Shown: in pieces, positions 33,721-55,375 of the stretch
Layout: each line of letters begins with the position of its first letter
How positions within the stretch are numbered: the first letter of the stretch is position 1
Source: Heliocidaris erythrogramma
Lineage: Eukaryota; Echinodermata; Echinoidea; Camarodonta; Echinometridae
Direction: 5' to 3'
Assembly: GCA_025617745.1 (NCBI GenBank)
Contig: CM046855.1
Coordinates: 44,569,313 to 44,633,312, forward strand
DNA length: 64,000 bases
Translations under genes and position numbers: made by a program
Notes under the pieces: model-generated
Seen by the model: only the letters and a program-made list of their open reading frames with translations
The model's database searches: none
What the model was told of the DNA's origin: nothing

Positions 33721-34911
33721 CTAAAAACCAGCAATTTCATGTAATTTTATGTAAATTGACCTCTGTGACCTCTGACCTTTGACCTACTTAACCCAAAATC
33801 TAATCAGTTCATCTTTCTATGGGTATGCATACTGGTACCAAGTTTGAAGTTCTCACCTCAGATAGTTCTTGAGATATCGCGGTAACGGTGGTAAAAACCA
33901 CTAATTCCATGTAATTTCATGTAAATTGACCTCTGTGACCTTTGAACTTTGACCTACCTACCCCAAAATCTAATCACTTCCTCTTTCTATGGGGATACAT
34001 ACTAGTACCAAGTTTGAAGTTCTTACCTCAAACAGTTCTTGAGATACCGTGGTAACGGTGCTAAAAACCAAATAATGTTTATGTAATTTCATGTAAATTG
34101 ACCTCTGTGACCTCTGACCTTTGACCTACTTACCCCAAAATCTAATCAGTTCATCTTTCTATGGGGATACATACTGGTACCAAGTTTGAAGTTCTCACCT
34201 CAGATAGTTCTTGAGATATCGTGGTAACGGTGCTAAAAACCAAGAATTCTTATGTAATTTCATGTAAATTGACCTCTGTGACCTCTGACCTTTGACCTAC
34301 TTAACCCAAAATCTAATCAGTTCATCTTTCTATGGGTATGCATACTGGTACCAAGTTTGAAGTTCTCACCTCAGATAGTTCTTGAGATATCGCGGTAACG
34401 GTGGTAAAAACCACTAATTCCATGTAATTTCATGTAAATTGACCTCTGTGACCTTTGAACTTTGACCTACCTACCCCAAAATCTAATCACTTCCTCTTTC
34501 TATGGGGATACATACTAGTACCAAGTTTGAAGTTCTTACCTCAAACAGTTCTTGAGATACCGTGGTAACGGTGCTAAAAACCAAGAATTTTTATGTAATT
34601 TCAGGTAAATTGACCTCTGTGACCTCTGACCTTTGACCTACTTACCCCAAAATCTAATCAGTTCATCTTTCTATGGGGATACATACTGGTACCAAGTTTG
34701 AAGTTCTCACCTCAGATAGTTCTTGAGATATCGTGGTAACGGTGCTAAAAACCAAGAATTCTTATGTAATTTCATGTAAATTGACCTCTGTGACCTCTGA
34801 CCTTTGACCTACTTACCCCAAAATCTAATCAGTTCATCTTCGTATGGGGATACATACTAGTACCAAGTTTGAGGTTCCTACCTCAAATGATTCTTCAGAT
34901 ATCGCGGTAAC
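33721..34911 (+). repeat. Seven 171-bp tandem repeats in three-unit higher-order pattern
   Basis: Units begin at CTAAAAACCA or GTAAAAACCA at 33721, 33891, 34061, 34233, 34403, 34574 and 34745. Each has GACCTCTGTGACC and a GGTACCAAGTTTGAAGTTCT-like block. Units 1 and 4 share GGGTATGCATACTGG; units 2 and 5 share GTGGTAAAAACCACTAATTC. This indicates duplication of a 512-bp trimer. Confidence 0.92.
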
Positions 34912-36186
34912 AGAGCTGCCAACCATTCCGTTTTTGACAGAATTATTACCACTTTTTAACCAATATTACGGCATTCCGTTTTTTCTTCATGAAATACGTT
35001 TTTTGGTTTTTTTTAAGTGTTTGCGTGTGTTCTGTGTACTAGTATACGAAAATACAGTGTTGTCTATGACTTCCGGGTTTGAGCTATCGATACACGTAAT
35101 GTTACAGTCCCACCGACGAAACCGACCCCAAACTGACCGATGGTACGTACATGTACAGTATATCATTGAAATAACGCAAGTTTCGATCGCTCTTCCCTCG
35201 TGTGACTGGGTCGTGTGACTGCGAAAACATGTTTTATTCCCATGCAGCGGTGCCCATGTAGCGTGCGACCCATGCAAAACGCATGTAAGCACAGCACCGA
35301 TCTCTATATGTGGGACAATGTATTACCGCTTGCTGAACTGCGCACAGGCTTTGACACGATCGTGGATTTAACGGAATTATTTCGCGAAACTGGAGAGGAT
35401 TTGATCAAAATTAGTAGAAAACGGTCACAGAAGTTTAAAGAGGAGTACAAACAACGATTTCCTGTCATAAACCCAAGCACAAAAGGCGTTGAATTTGCAT
35501 TTTGCATGTGTAAGTTCTCATTTATAATATTAGATTTTCAACAAAAAAAAAGAAGAAAAAAAATGAAATCCAAAATCTAAAGGGGGTTAGTAAAGCATTT
35601 TTATCAAAACTAGTACGGTGTAGCAGGTCATGCAATATTCCTGACACTTGTATAATTTTCCTTCTAGTTCTATTACACGTACATGTATATGTTTTTGAAA
35701 CTTTCTAGTTCTATTACATGTACATTTATGTTTTTGAAAATCAACCTTGGACTCTGTCTCTGGAGTTGGAGATGCTGATTTAATAATGGCCTCTAATGGC
35801 CCTCCATAGTGCTATTTTCTCAGTTTTAAGGGGACGTTGCCCCTTGAGACTCCCATCAGGGCGCTGCCCTGAACCCCCCCCCCCCCCCCCCCCCCCCGCC
35901 CCCTGGACCCCCGGCCATATTTGTCCCTCTTTTTCGATTTCAAATGTTGGCAAGTAATGAAGTAGGCCTATGAATATGATCCAAGTAATGCGTGACTGTG
36001 AGCACACATCAAACTCAAAGGGGAAAATGTGACAAGACATTTCAGCATAAGAAATGAGCATTTCTGCAATGGAAGTATGTCGCGCGAGGTTTTAAGTTTT
36101 GTTTGAAGGTATTCCTTTTTTTTGTTGTAAATTCCTTTTTTTGGCCATCATGATTCCTTTTTTGGTTGCACAAGGTTGGCAGCTCT
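34912..36186 (+). mobile_element. Non-autonomous hAT transposon with 8-bp target duplication
   Basis: Terminal inverted repeats AGAGCTGCCAACC and GGTTGGCAGCTCT are flanked by a perfect 8-bp duplication GCGGTAAC (34904-34911 and 36187-36194). An 8-bp duplication is the hAT signature, and the tips resemble hAT ends. Internal sequence includes a transposase exon remnant and a long C run near 35874-35897. At 1.28 kb it is too short for a full transposase. Confidence 0.9.
35215..35580 (+). pseudogene. hAT transposase first-exon remnant
   Basis: The frame includes KRSQKFKEEYKQRFPVINPS and GVEFAFCMC, resembling the N-terminal zinc-finger segment of hAT transposases (basic stretch, then a Cys-x-Cys motif). 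At the Cys codons the sequence reads TGTGTAAGT, a good splice donor. The 121-residue frame beyond about 35508 is therefore probably intronic. No DDE catalytic domain or dimerisation domain is present. Confidence 0.55.
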
Positions 36187-36316
36187 GCGGTAACGAGAAG
36201 TGGGACGGACGGACGCACGGACGGACGCACGGACGCACGGACGGACGCACGGACGGACGCACGGACAACCCGAAAACATAATGCCTCCGGCACCCACCTT
36301 CGGTGGGCGGAGGCAT

Positions 36317-37174
36317 AAAAACCAATGCATAGCGGCTAAAATAAAAATTCAGCAGTTCATCGATGTTACATGGATCAGTGAATACAGAAGAAAACTAGAA
36401 ACTGAATGATACTATTAAAATTCTACTTCACAGATTCCTATAAAGGCACACAGAAACATTGCCACAAGATAACCAAATTAAACTGAAAAAATAAGGCATT
36501 ATTGTGCACCATCGTCCTTCCATTTTCGTGATAAAGCATGCTCTACTTTTCGAAACATTACCAAAATAATGAAAAATTTCAAAGCATTCAAAATAGCATA
36601 TGTATCATAAATTGTATTTACAGGAACATGTATTTCCAAAGTCATATTTAGCCAATAGCAATGATCGAGGAAACATTTCTAAACTTGATAAATGTACAAG
36701 GTATCTAACAAAGTATCATGAGAAAGGAACAAGCCATATTATTTCTCACTTTCAATAGTTTTATTAAAACAATGTTTCAAGTGCTTGGGAATTTTTTAGA
36801 TTTCAAAGGGTTATTGGCAGTTTATAACACACTTGGTGAATATCATGCCAAGCTTGGGATACATGTACTTCAGAAAGAGAACTACCAAATGAAGAACTCT
36901 TCGACAACAAGAGCAATATCATGCTAATGCATACTTTCACCCAGCAGAATACTTTGATCACATAAAACTTTTCCTGCTGGGGAGCTCCGAGGGAGCAAGT
37001 CCAAAATGAAGATTTGTTTATAACTCATGATTATCAGTGTTTACTAGAAACTGGAAATTGATGTAAAGAGTATAATTTACTTGATGTCCCTTTAGTCCGA
37101 ACAGTAGATGACCAATATTCTAGTTCTATTTACCATTCCAGCAAACTGTTACATTGAGACATACAAGACATAAC
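36317..37174. other. No gene seen
   Basis: AT-rich; only short, unsupported frames. Confidence 0.5.
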
Positions 37175-37379
37175 GGCCCGAATTCACTAAGGAGATTTAA
37201 ACCATGGGGAAGGTTTGAACCTCCGTAAGCGTACTAAAATAAGCGTAAATAAGCGCACATTGCTTATGCGCGCTCTCAAAGAAATATATGACTGGATAGG
37301 ATTCAGTGCGCACGTACGCTTAACCCAGGAGGGGATTTAAACCATGGTTTAAACCAAACCTCCTTTGTGAATTCGGGCC
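37175..37379. mobile_element. 205-bp MITE with GGCCCGAATTCAC tips
   Basis: Ends GGCCCGAATTCACTAAGGAG and a close complement ending GTGAATTCGGGCC, with ATTTAAACCATGG mirrored inside. The left flank reads ATAAC and the right AGTAAG; no clear target duplication. Confidence 0.8.
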
Positions 37380-38195
37380 AGTAAGTATTCAACTTTGACC
37401 CATGGCCACTTCACTCAACGTGCATCAAGCATACATTGTACCAGGTCGGTCCCTGAATCACTATGAAGGGATAGTAATGTCTTTACCAAAGGATAAAAGT
37501 GAAGAGGTCCATCCTATTGCTATACGTTTTTTTACATTCTTTGCAAGTAGCATGACATATTTTACAATTTGAACACAGATGGTAACTCACATGTGTACTC
37601 CATTCTGAGCAATAATACAATAAATTTCTTATTTACAACATCATCATAATTATCTTCTTGATAATACTTCTTTTAACATAAATGATCTGAATATAAAAAA
37701 AAAGAATTCAATTACATGATCACTTACCATAACACCATCCAGAAGTACCCTTGAACTTTAAATTACTTTCATACAAAGAATGTAAGATTGAATCTCTTTA
37801 ATACTGGCCCTCGCCCGTGTAACATAAAAACTTATCAATAACAAGTGACAATAATTGTTATAAGCTGCTGAAATCCTTGAATCTGATTGGCTGAGAGCGA
37901 ATTTGTCATAGAAAAGTTTTATGAAACAGGGCCCTGTTAAGTTAAGGGTAAATGAAATAATAGGCCTTCCAAACTAGTCTCTTTTTACTGACACATGGAC
38001 ATATACCTCTATCAACTTGAAGAAAAAGAAGAAATCATCACCACCAACCTCCAATAATTAGGGCCATTTTTACAGATAAATCCAAAACTTTGAGAGGAAA
38101 AAGGTTATAGAATTTATTATAGAATTTAAATCCATTCTTCAAAACTTTTGCTCTTACAGGTGATTGCTTGGTAGTCGATCCAGCCTTTCTACATA
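37380..38195. other. No gene; MITE fragment at 37830-37926
   Basis: 37854-37910 matches the centre of the CAG MITE (TTGTTATAAGCTGCTGAAAT, TGATTGGCTGAGAGC), and GAAACAGGGCCC resembles its end. It is an old relative. Confidence 0.5.
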
Positions 38196-38360
38196 GAGTG
38201 GAAAATCACTACATCTGTATAATAAGGACCTTCGGACCAAATTACCTTGTAATATCAAGAATTTCCTTATGTCAGGGTAAAAAAAACAAAAGAACATAAA
38301 GACCTGGGATCGGCAAAATTACCTCGTTATATCAGAGCTCTTTGTAACGGGTCTCCACTG
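38196..38360. mobile_element. Degraded TA-flanked MITE
   Basis: The left tip AGAGTGGAAAATCAC and right tip GGTCTCCACTG followed by TA resemble the ends of 56124-56422. Inner blocks on ATTACCTTGTAATATCA and ATTACCTCGTTATATCA also recall that family. Confidence 0.5.
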
Positions 38361-38479
38361 TACTCCCATAAAGTTCTTGTTACCCTTTATTTTTCAAGAC
38401 TGACAGGGCCTTGCAACACAGCAATAGAAAATACTGTCAGGCCTATTCACATATTAGGTCTTATCCACCAAAACAAATA

Positions 38480-38669
38480 CAGTGAAACCTGTCTATAAAG
38501 ACCGCTCAAGGGAGACAAGAAAAGTGGTCTTTATGAGCAGGTGGTCCTTATGTACAGGTTACTTTAATACATGTTTCAATGAGAAACACTTTTTAAGGGA
38601 AACGGAACTTGTGGTCTTTATAGACCGTTGGTCTTTCTATACAGGTGGTCGCTAAAGTAGGTTTGACTG
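38480..38669. mobile_element. 190-bp TA-flanked MITE (Tc1/mariner or pogo-like)
   Basis: CAGTGAAACCTGTCTATAAA on the left and GGTTTGACTG on the right are imperfect inverted ends, each flanked by TA. The inside repeats GGTCTTTAT/ATAAAGACC several times. Non-coding. Confidence 0.65.
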
Positions 38670-39532
38670 TACATTGAAAGCTGATGCGCAAAAGGATAGA
38701 ACCTACAAATTTATTCACACGAGGGGCTTCATATGAACAGATATGGCAAGAAAGTATTTATTTGATTATCCACTCTTTCTCTTTGTCTTTGTTGACAAAA
38801 AAAAAAAAAGAAGAAGAAAACAAAACTAGACAGTTGGAACTGGCTTTCTGCATTCCCAAAGTACTCTGATGACATCTTATACATCATACCGGAACCTCCT
38901 GTATTTGATTACTGGGAATATATTACATGAAATGCACTATCAAAGTACTGTGCAAAATCTGATCAAAATGTCAAAAAAGTGTATTCTGTTTTATCAGTTC
39001 TATAAAGAGCTGGATCAGTGAATATAATATTCAGTATATCTCAACAAAAATTCACATCTATGCATTGTTACATCTGGCCATAACAATTTTGTCATAAAAC
39101 ATGGAAGGTGACCATTAATTAATGGGAATAAATTAGTCCAGTCTTGACAGTTACCGGTAATCATATAAGATTATATAATACAAATATCTACCGAGTTGTC
39201 TCTAACTTTTTTTTTTTCAAAGTTATACGAATTTTCTTCATTCAAGGCATTGGTTAGGGTAATTACTGGCAGTTCTACATCGTGAGCCAAGAATCGACAG
39301 GAACCCAAAAAAGTTCTGAAACACCAGGCGATATCTTTCTTTTAAAAATTGCATCGTGTTGGTGAGCTGAATTTTTTTTTTCTCTGTAATTACAAAATGC
39401 AGCCATAACTCAAGGTTAAATTAACATTGAATCATGCCTTGATACATTCTTTCTGCATGGGTGTCCCTAGACCATGAGAATGATATTTGCCGTAATAACA
39501 TGCAATGTCGACATGTACTTTACACTGGACAC

Positions 39533-39790
39533 AAGCCTTCTTCACAAACACAAGGGTATGATGCTAGACAAGAATGGAATGGTGTCCAATCATTTCTCTC
39601 ACTCTCATCATCATCATCATTGCACTATCCTGTGTCAATGTTCGCAAAAGGTTCATCAGTCAGAAACACAGACACAAGGGTATGATGCAAGACAATGATG
39701 GAATGGTGTCCAAACATTTCTCTCACTACTATCTCCACAGAACAGCTCTCTGTAATATCCTGTATCAATGTTCAAAAAGGGTTCACCATT
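39533..39790. repeat. Two-copy ~123-bp tandem repeat
   Basis: CACAAGGGTATGATGC occurs at 39549 and 39672; both are followed by GACAA, GAATGGTGTCCAA and CATTTCTCTCAC. Short frames spanning both are repeat artefacts. Confidence 0.8.
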
Positions 39791-40295
39791 CAGGAAACCG
39801 TTTCCAGTGACTGTTCATTTTTGGTCGCTGTCTATGAAAATGACCCACGCTGGACACGGTCTACAAAATAAGGATTGTCTCTCTGCTTCAGTGCCATACT
39901 CTGCAAAAAAACACTAATAATAGAGTTTTCTATTTACAATTGATATTCCTGCGAGAGGTGATGAGTTGCACAAATGTTACTGTGCTTGGTGGCAATGGTC
40001 GTTGGTATTCTATGGGCTCGGGATCTCCCGCCGGTCCTTGGCTTCATTCAGAAGTTTGTAAGCCTGTCGATCAAACAATTTACAAGTGTAAACTTTAGTT
40101 TTTAAAAATGATTTTCTATTCTGAGACAAGTATCCAGGAAATTATTAATTTTCATACAATTCAGTGAATATATTCAGAGGTATAATGGTGAAGACCAACC
40201 CTGGGCAAGACCCATGGAACTCCATTTCACTTTGTAAAGAGTATCAATAACTTGACAAAGTGAAAAACATATTTCACGATAATGGTATGACATTT

Positions 40296-40301
40296 TTTAT
40301 T
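40296..40301 (-). promoter_or_regulatory. Candidate poly(A) signal AATAAA for ZFYVE21
   Basis: The minus strand reads AATAAA about 190 bp past the ZFYVE21 stop codon. It is the first such hexamer I noticed downstream. Confidence 0.4.
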
Positions 40302-40486
40302 ATTGAGTATATTGTTATTGAGTATATATTATAAAATGGAGTATTATGAAATTCTAGCATTCTGAAATTGTTCATGACGCTTTTCCATTTGACTGCATCC
40401 TATAACTGGAAACTCCAGAGCTTTATATCACAGTGCTCTCTATCTCAGTGTTCTTCAGAAAGTTATTGTTGTTGTTCTAAATAATG

Positions 40487-49866
<9,380 letters not shown>

Positions 49867-50317
49867 TTTAGAGGCATTTGGGGTGCAGGTTGCATGGATT
49901 GGCAGGATTATAAACAATCTCGGTCTCCTCCTAGATCCTGTTTACGTTTTTATTTTGTGTGTAGGAAATTTTTCTGCACCGTACCTTACTATTTGTCTCC
50001 CTCTCCCGTCGATCAATCGAGCGCTGTTATCAAACACAACAAACACAACAACATCAAAGAGTTATAACTCCTCGGTATTATCCAAATGAAAATTGGATAA
50101 TATCTATACTCCTATACTACTATAAATTTTTCTCATCTTAGCAAAACAACTCCATTTCCGAAAAAAGGCCTTCCATTTTTAATTACCGAATCTAGAGAAC
50201 ATTTCCAGTTTCATACTATCTCTCCCCCTCTTTCCTCTCTGTCTGTCTCCCTTTCTACATCTTTCTCTGCCTTAATCCCCCCCCCCCCCTCTCTCTCTCT
50301 CTCACGCACGCGCACAC
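49867..50317. other. Upstream region of ZFYVE21; promoter not resolved
   Basis: It probably contains the 5' UTR and promoter. No TATA box can be assigned. CT and C runs lie near 50276-50302. Confidence 0.4.
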
Positions 50318-50736
50318 TTTTTTTTTTTTTTTTTCAATGATCTTTATTTACGATTCCATGAAACAGATTATACAATCAACATATTCTCTTTTAATGTTTT
50401 AACATTCCGCCCGCTATATTTTGCAAGTGATGATACTTTATCATCACTTGCAAAATATTCTTCCTCTGGAATGTAAAATCAAAACTAATAAATGTGCGTT
50501 TCTAATGCTGTAACTGAATTGAAATTATTCCATACATGATTATATAAGAATTAAACATTAGTGTGATGATGTATATCCAAACAAAGTGAACAAATCATAA
50601 TTTTTACGGAATCTATTATTAAAAAAACATAAACAAAAACGACAAGGACCCCTTCCTACCCACCTATGCCCCTACCTATACCCATTCCCTCCGGAACTAC
50701 CACTGCGTAGAAACCTTCCATCCTTCCCACCCACAC
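50318..50736 (-). mobile_element. 5'-truncated LINE tail A, in CA-rich site
   Basis: Poly-A tail (plus-strand T run 50318-50334) with AATAAA (50343-50348 complement) just before it. CACGCACGCGCACAC lies on the 3' side and CCCACCCACAC on the other. The 3' end TCARTGATCTTTATT is shared with the next element, so it is the same family. Only non-coding 3' sequence remains. Confidence 0.65.
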
Positions 50737-52366
50737 TTTTTTTTTTCAGTGATCTTTATTTTGATTTCACTCAATAAATACATTGATTTTTTTCCTTTTT
50801 ACAAAATTATTTTCATTGAATTACATAACAGAAATACAATAAAAATCACAACTGAAATATTTCAGTGACTTACATGATCATATGAACAATAGAAGATAAG
50901 GCTTGACACACTGAAATACATAATTACTAGAAATACAATTAATCATTCATCACTAAAACTATTTCAATGAATTGAACATGTTAAACATCAAAGGAGAGAA
51001 AAAAAAAAAAACTTGAACAATTTTTATAAGAGAGAAAAAAAAATGAGTGATATCTTTCTTCTTTACCAGAAACCTACCCCTTTGACCTTCCCTAACCCCC
51101 ACCCTCCTTTAAAAAAAACATAAAACACAAGCAACCGCAACACACACCAAAAAAACACAAAACACAAACAACCACAACACACACACACAGACACACCACG
51201 CTACACACACATTCACAAATCCTCTTTCAACTCTCTCTCTCTCTCCTCTCCTTACCCCTGGATATCGCCCCCAGTCCTGCCATGTCGGTGCAATCTCTCC
51301 CATTTTAACAAATGCTTATCTAACTTATTCCTTTTAATAGCTATTGCTTTTTCTTCATTTTGATATTCTAACAAGATTTGAAAACATCTTTCTTGAGTAG
51401 GAACTCTTCCCTCTGACCTTGTCTTAAAAATAATATATTTCATTAAGAAAACCACAGTATTGCAAAATTTAATTTCAGGGTCGGATCCAGTAATTCCCAC
51501 GTGTATTTCTTTCCACTCTGCCTTCCGGAGATTTGCTAAACCTAGTTTTTCAATAACTATTTGCCATAAAACCTTTACATCACGACAAGCCCAAAATAGG
51601 TGTTCGTATGATTCCGATTTATGCTTGCAGAATGAACAGTAATTGTTGTCAACAAATCCAAATTTGAAAAGATGTTCATTTGTGTATATTGCACCATGGA
51701 ATAATTTATACTGAAATTCCCTGACTTTCGGTAAAATTGTTGTAGTTCTAAGTCTTATGAATATTTGTGAAATTTCTTTTTCTGAAAAATCAAAATGGTT
51801 GTGATCATCTTTTATTCGTAAAGTATACAGGTGCTGGAGATTAGTTACAAAGTTTTCGTAAACCTTTCTAGATGGTACATCTTTCAGAAAAATAACTTTT
51901 CCAAAAATCTTCAAAGAAATATTATAATTGTCTACGCCATTTGAGCATAAGTCCTGGAAGTTCCCTTTATATTTTCCGCCTTTCAAAACGACATCACTTA
52001 TCTTCCAAATTTCCATAATATTTTCAGCACTCATGCCCAGTCTATGAAAATAATTTATTGTTTTCACCTGTTCTCTCTCAAGAATGTGATCGACTAGGTA
52101 AATATTCTTTTTAAACAACTCTTCATCAAAAATCATTTTACCTCTCAAAAGGTAGTTTTTATTATTAAAAATAATTGGATTGAATTTTCCTGCAAAGTTC
52201 CTGTTTTCCTCAATATCCTGCCAAGCCTTTAAAATCTCTAAATAAAACTGCGGGGCTTTCAGATTCAATAACTTAATATCATAATTACAAAGCGAGATAA
52301 ACCTTCCACCCACTTTTCTAAAGATGTAATCAAAATAAAGTTTCCAGCCCATATTTGTTTCCCCAT
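50737..52366 (-). pseudogene. 5'-truncated LINE B with ORF2 C-terminus (L1/Tx1-like)
   Basis: A continuous frame from about 52366 to 51252 encodes the C-terminal third of a non-LTR ORF2. The zf-RVT-type segment reads LPKVREFQYKLFHGAIYTNE, then CSFCKHKSESYEHLFWAC. The RT catalytic domain and endonuclease are lost. After the stop a 0.5-kb CA-rich 3' UTR leads to AATAAA and a poly-A tail (T run 50737-50746). The open frame has no stop, so the insertion may be recent. The N-terminal Cys/Val run seen if translation starts at 52418 is the flanking CA microsatellite. Confidence 0.8.
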
Positions 52367-52385
52367 AAAGTAAAGTAAAGTAAAG

Positions 52386-52421
52386 CACACACGCACGCGC
52401 ACACACACACACACACACACA
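52386..52421. repeat. (CA)n microsatellite between LINEs B and C
   Basis: About 36 bp of CA/CG alternation, preceded by a short (GTAAA)n run at 52367-52384. Confidence 0.95.
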
Positions 52422-52740
52422 CTTTTTTCCCCATGTTTTTTTAGAGATTCATTGAAAATACATCAATACACATAAATCAATATAAACAAACGAAGAAACC
52501 CCAACAAAAGTACATACCAAAACACACTGCTACCCATGAATATTTTCATAATTTGTTATTCAGATCTCATTACAAAAAATTAACTTATTCTTCAAATTGC
52601 GATTCTTTTTCCACTTAACTGAATACAAAATACAATTCTTTTCCAGTAAACTTAATTCATGAACAATTCATACATTGACTGAAGAACAAACTAAATTGAA
52701 TGAAATCACTTACATATATAACAGACGTTAAAATATCTAC
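52422..52740 (-). mobile_element. Possible LINE tail C, between CA microsatellites
   Basis: It starts with a T run (52423-52428) next to (CA)n, like A and B, and ends at a C run followed by (CA)n at 52755-52766. No coding sequence. The family is inferred from the shared layout and a GATTCATTGAAAATAC start. Confidence 0.45.
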
Positions 52741-52766
52741 CCCCCCCCCCCCCACACACACACACC

Positions 52767-53324
52767 TCGTCATCATAAACATACACATCACTCATCATAC
52801 ACACATACACCCACGCACATGCCAAAACTCTCTCCCCTCTGTCACTCTCATTCTCTTTCCCTATTTCTCTTGATTTCTCGATTATCTACAGTCTCTTTAT
52901 TTCCTTAATATTTTCTCCTTCAGTGATTGGAGAGCTGCATCAAACGATCAAAGCATGGATAGATAAATAGCTCAAGATAACTGGGAAAATAATAAAATGA
53001 AACGGTAGATTTTGCTGGATCAATACAGAAGAAATGTTTTTGTCCGGATCAATGAGCTGTTCACTTCACACGTGAGGATAGAAAGACAATTTTTCTAAAA
53101 AATGAAATGAAATGAAAAAATATTTATTAAAGATTTTTAACACAAATTCTTCGTAGAAATAACAATTATGAATGAGAAAGTAAAATCAGCTGACATGTTC
53201 AAATACATATATAAAGATAACTCTCTTGATGTACGAAAGTGATATAATAATGGTACTTGGTTCTGGTATAGCAAATACATTTTTATCAATGTCTCTAAGT
53301 GCTTCCAAAGAGCTTTAGATTGCT
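52767..53324. other. No gene seen
   Basis: AT-rich sequence with CT-rich and CA-rich pieces near its start. Confidence 0.5.
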
Positions 53325-53500
53325 ACCCCGACTCAGCCTAGCTGCCCTAAATAAAGGCGCTAAAGCTTCAAGGGATAAATTCCTACCTGTACCCATTTAC
53401 TTCACCAGGAACGAGAGTGGCAAATGTAGATTAATGACTGTCTTACCAAAAGGACATTAGTGCCGTGCTAGGATTTGAATCACTGTATTCTGTTCATTTT
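53325..53500 (-). mobile_element. tRNA-derived SINE, minus strand
   Basis: On the minus strand a B-box-like GATTCAAATCC is followed by AGCACGGCACTAATGTCCTT, TTTGCCACTCTC and GTAAATGGGTACAGGTAGGA. The same GGGTACC-containing body appears at 57040-57186. The A-box half is lost or outside the visible part. Confidence 0.5.
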
Positions 53501-55375
53501 ACACTGATATTGATTTTCATTTTTTATTTACTCTCCCCCAAATGCTTAATTTGGGAACTAAACATTTGTGCAAGATGAACATAAGTTCATTAATTCCATT
53601 TTTGTTGCATTATAGATGTGAATACCATAATCTTTTCATCTGAAATATACATTAATTGAAATTCAATCTCTTAAATTAGTTCATAACATGACCTTATACT
53701 TCCTAGGTATACATGATATTTGATGTATTATCCCAATCTCATGGCATACACGATGCCTTTATGATACATACATTTTAATATACAATGTACTGGTATATAT
53801 GCAAAACTCCTGATGATAAATGAATGTCAATCCATGGAAATAACATTTTAAATTTATACACGTCACATACAGTCTTGAATTCTTCACCATTTAAAGATTT
53901 AAGAGAACAAAGAACGCATCAATATCGTATCTATCAAAATCTCATTTTGCAGTTTCGTGTTCGTGGTTCCAGTGTCCTATTCAGCTATACAAATTAGCAC
54001 AATATAATTCAGTATACCGGTGATCATACAATTCAATCCAATTTTAATTTTTTTAAATAATTTATTTCAGTATTATGGTCAATTATACAATACAATTTGC
54101 TCCAACATATTAATGTATTTCTTAAGGCTCTTAAGACAAGAGATAACAACAATAGTCCAACAGTGCGGTCTAATAAATTAACCACATGTATCATAATAAG
54201 TTTGAATTTCATTCACAGAATATTATAAAGAAAACTATCTTAGAAATGTCCAATTACATTGAACTTTTCAATTTGCCTTCCCAAAACAGAAAAAAGAAGA
54301 TACAGTTAAATCATATTGCAAAGACAAAAATATGCATGTACATGTATTCTGTAAACACAATTATATTCAAGTATATTCACAACACTCTTAATCATGATAA
54401 CAAATTATAAACAAAAAATGAAAGTAAAATTTATCCAAAACATTAACAAAAACTACAAAATGGGTATCTTTGATCCCAAATTGAAAGGCACTCAAAATAC
54501 ACGTGTGCAACAATCTTATGATAAAAAAAAATAATTTCACTTTGGAATGCTTGTATGATATGTACTCTTGTTAAGTGTCAAAAATTATATTGAAATGACA
54601 AATTTCCTAACCTTGCTTCTATGCTACAATTCAACAAAATACATTTCTCACAGCATAACAAAATCCAATATTCAAAACATTAAAATATCTTTTTTTGCCA
54701 TTTACCAATAAATGATATATGAACATAAATTACTAAGAACAGAAATCAAAATGCTCTGGCACTAGTTACAAATATTTAGGTATTCCTCATTTCTAAGAAG
54801 ATAATCAACTGCATGTACATTCAAAATGTACTGAAAATTACACACACACAAATTTAAATCACACAAATTTAAATCACACAATGTCACATACCGTATTAAA
54901 ACATGGTCAATACATGTATGAACATTGGGGTGCATAGAAACAAGACTTGTAAAAGTGTTTTAATATAATCTTTATCTCTAGGAATGATGCAGACCCTTTT
55001 CATTTCATTTCACCATGATAAGTATTAAAACATGAACAAAATCTGCATCAATACTGCAGAAAAAGAAACTTTCAAAGTAGTGTTCCTATTCACCAGTGTT
55101 CCCATCAAATCCCATTTTCATGTAGGCTATTCTCAGCTCTATCCAAAATATAGTTTCAATAGTTCTCGCACAAATTGAGTAAACTATATTGAGATGTCAT
55201 TGATTTAGGAGGGTTAATCTTGCTACAGAAAAACGGTACAAATGTTGCAAACTAATATCTTAAATTTTAAATTGTAAAATATAACAGTATATTCATATTG
55301 CCACCAACTCACTTGGAATTGTGCATTAGATGACATATTCCAATACCGGTAATACAGAATGAATTTAAGTGAGAG
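53501..55375. other. No gene seen
   Basis: Very AT-rich. Short duplicated CACACAAATTTAAAT near 54845-54880. Confidence 0.5.

Larger units (their letters stand above)
33537..36316. mobile_element. Pearl-like non-autonomous element with core tandem repeats
   Basis: The parts are: a 16-bp palindrome CGACCGCGCGCGGTCG (33537-33552), a TATGCCTCCGCC subterminal motif, seven ~171-bp core repeats (33721-34911), a GGAC/GCAC microsatellite (about 36203-36266), and a terminal hairpin (36281-36316) whose arm GGCGGAGGCAT mirrors the left motif. This layout matches my recollection of bivalve pearl elements and of non-autonomous Helentrons. A hAT element interrupts it. It encodes no protein of its own. Confidence 0.7.
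38670..40486. other. Region downstream of ZFYVE21; likely includes its 3' UTR
   Basis: No other gene seen. A two-copy tandem repeat lies at 39533-39790, and the ZFYVE21 3' UTR probably occupies about 40275-40486. Confidence 0.45.

Noticed and set aside
33721..34911. Regular repeats that might suggest a CRISPR array
   Set aside because: The 171-bp units are head-to-tail with no spacers and the genome is eukaryotic, so this is a tandem repeat.
36042..36330. Arg/Ser/Val-repeat frames
   Set aside because: They are translations of the GGAC/GCAC microsatellite of the pearl-like element.
39461..39810. Three overlapping 74-78-residue frames
   Set aside because: They arise from a two-copy tandem repeat and a CATCAT run, with no coding signature.
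51109..51303. Val/Cys-rich minus-strand frame
   Set aside because: It is a translation of CA-rich sequence in a LINE 3' UTR.
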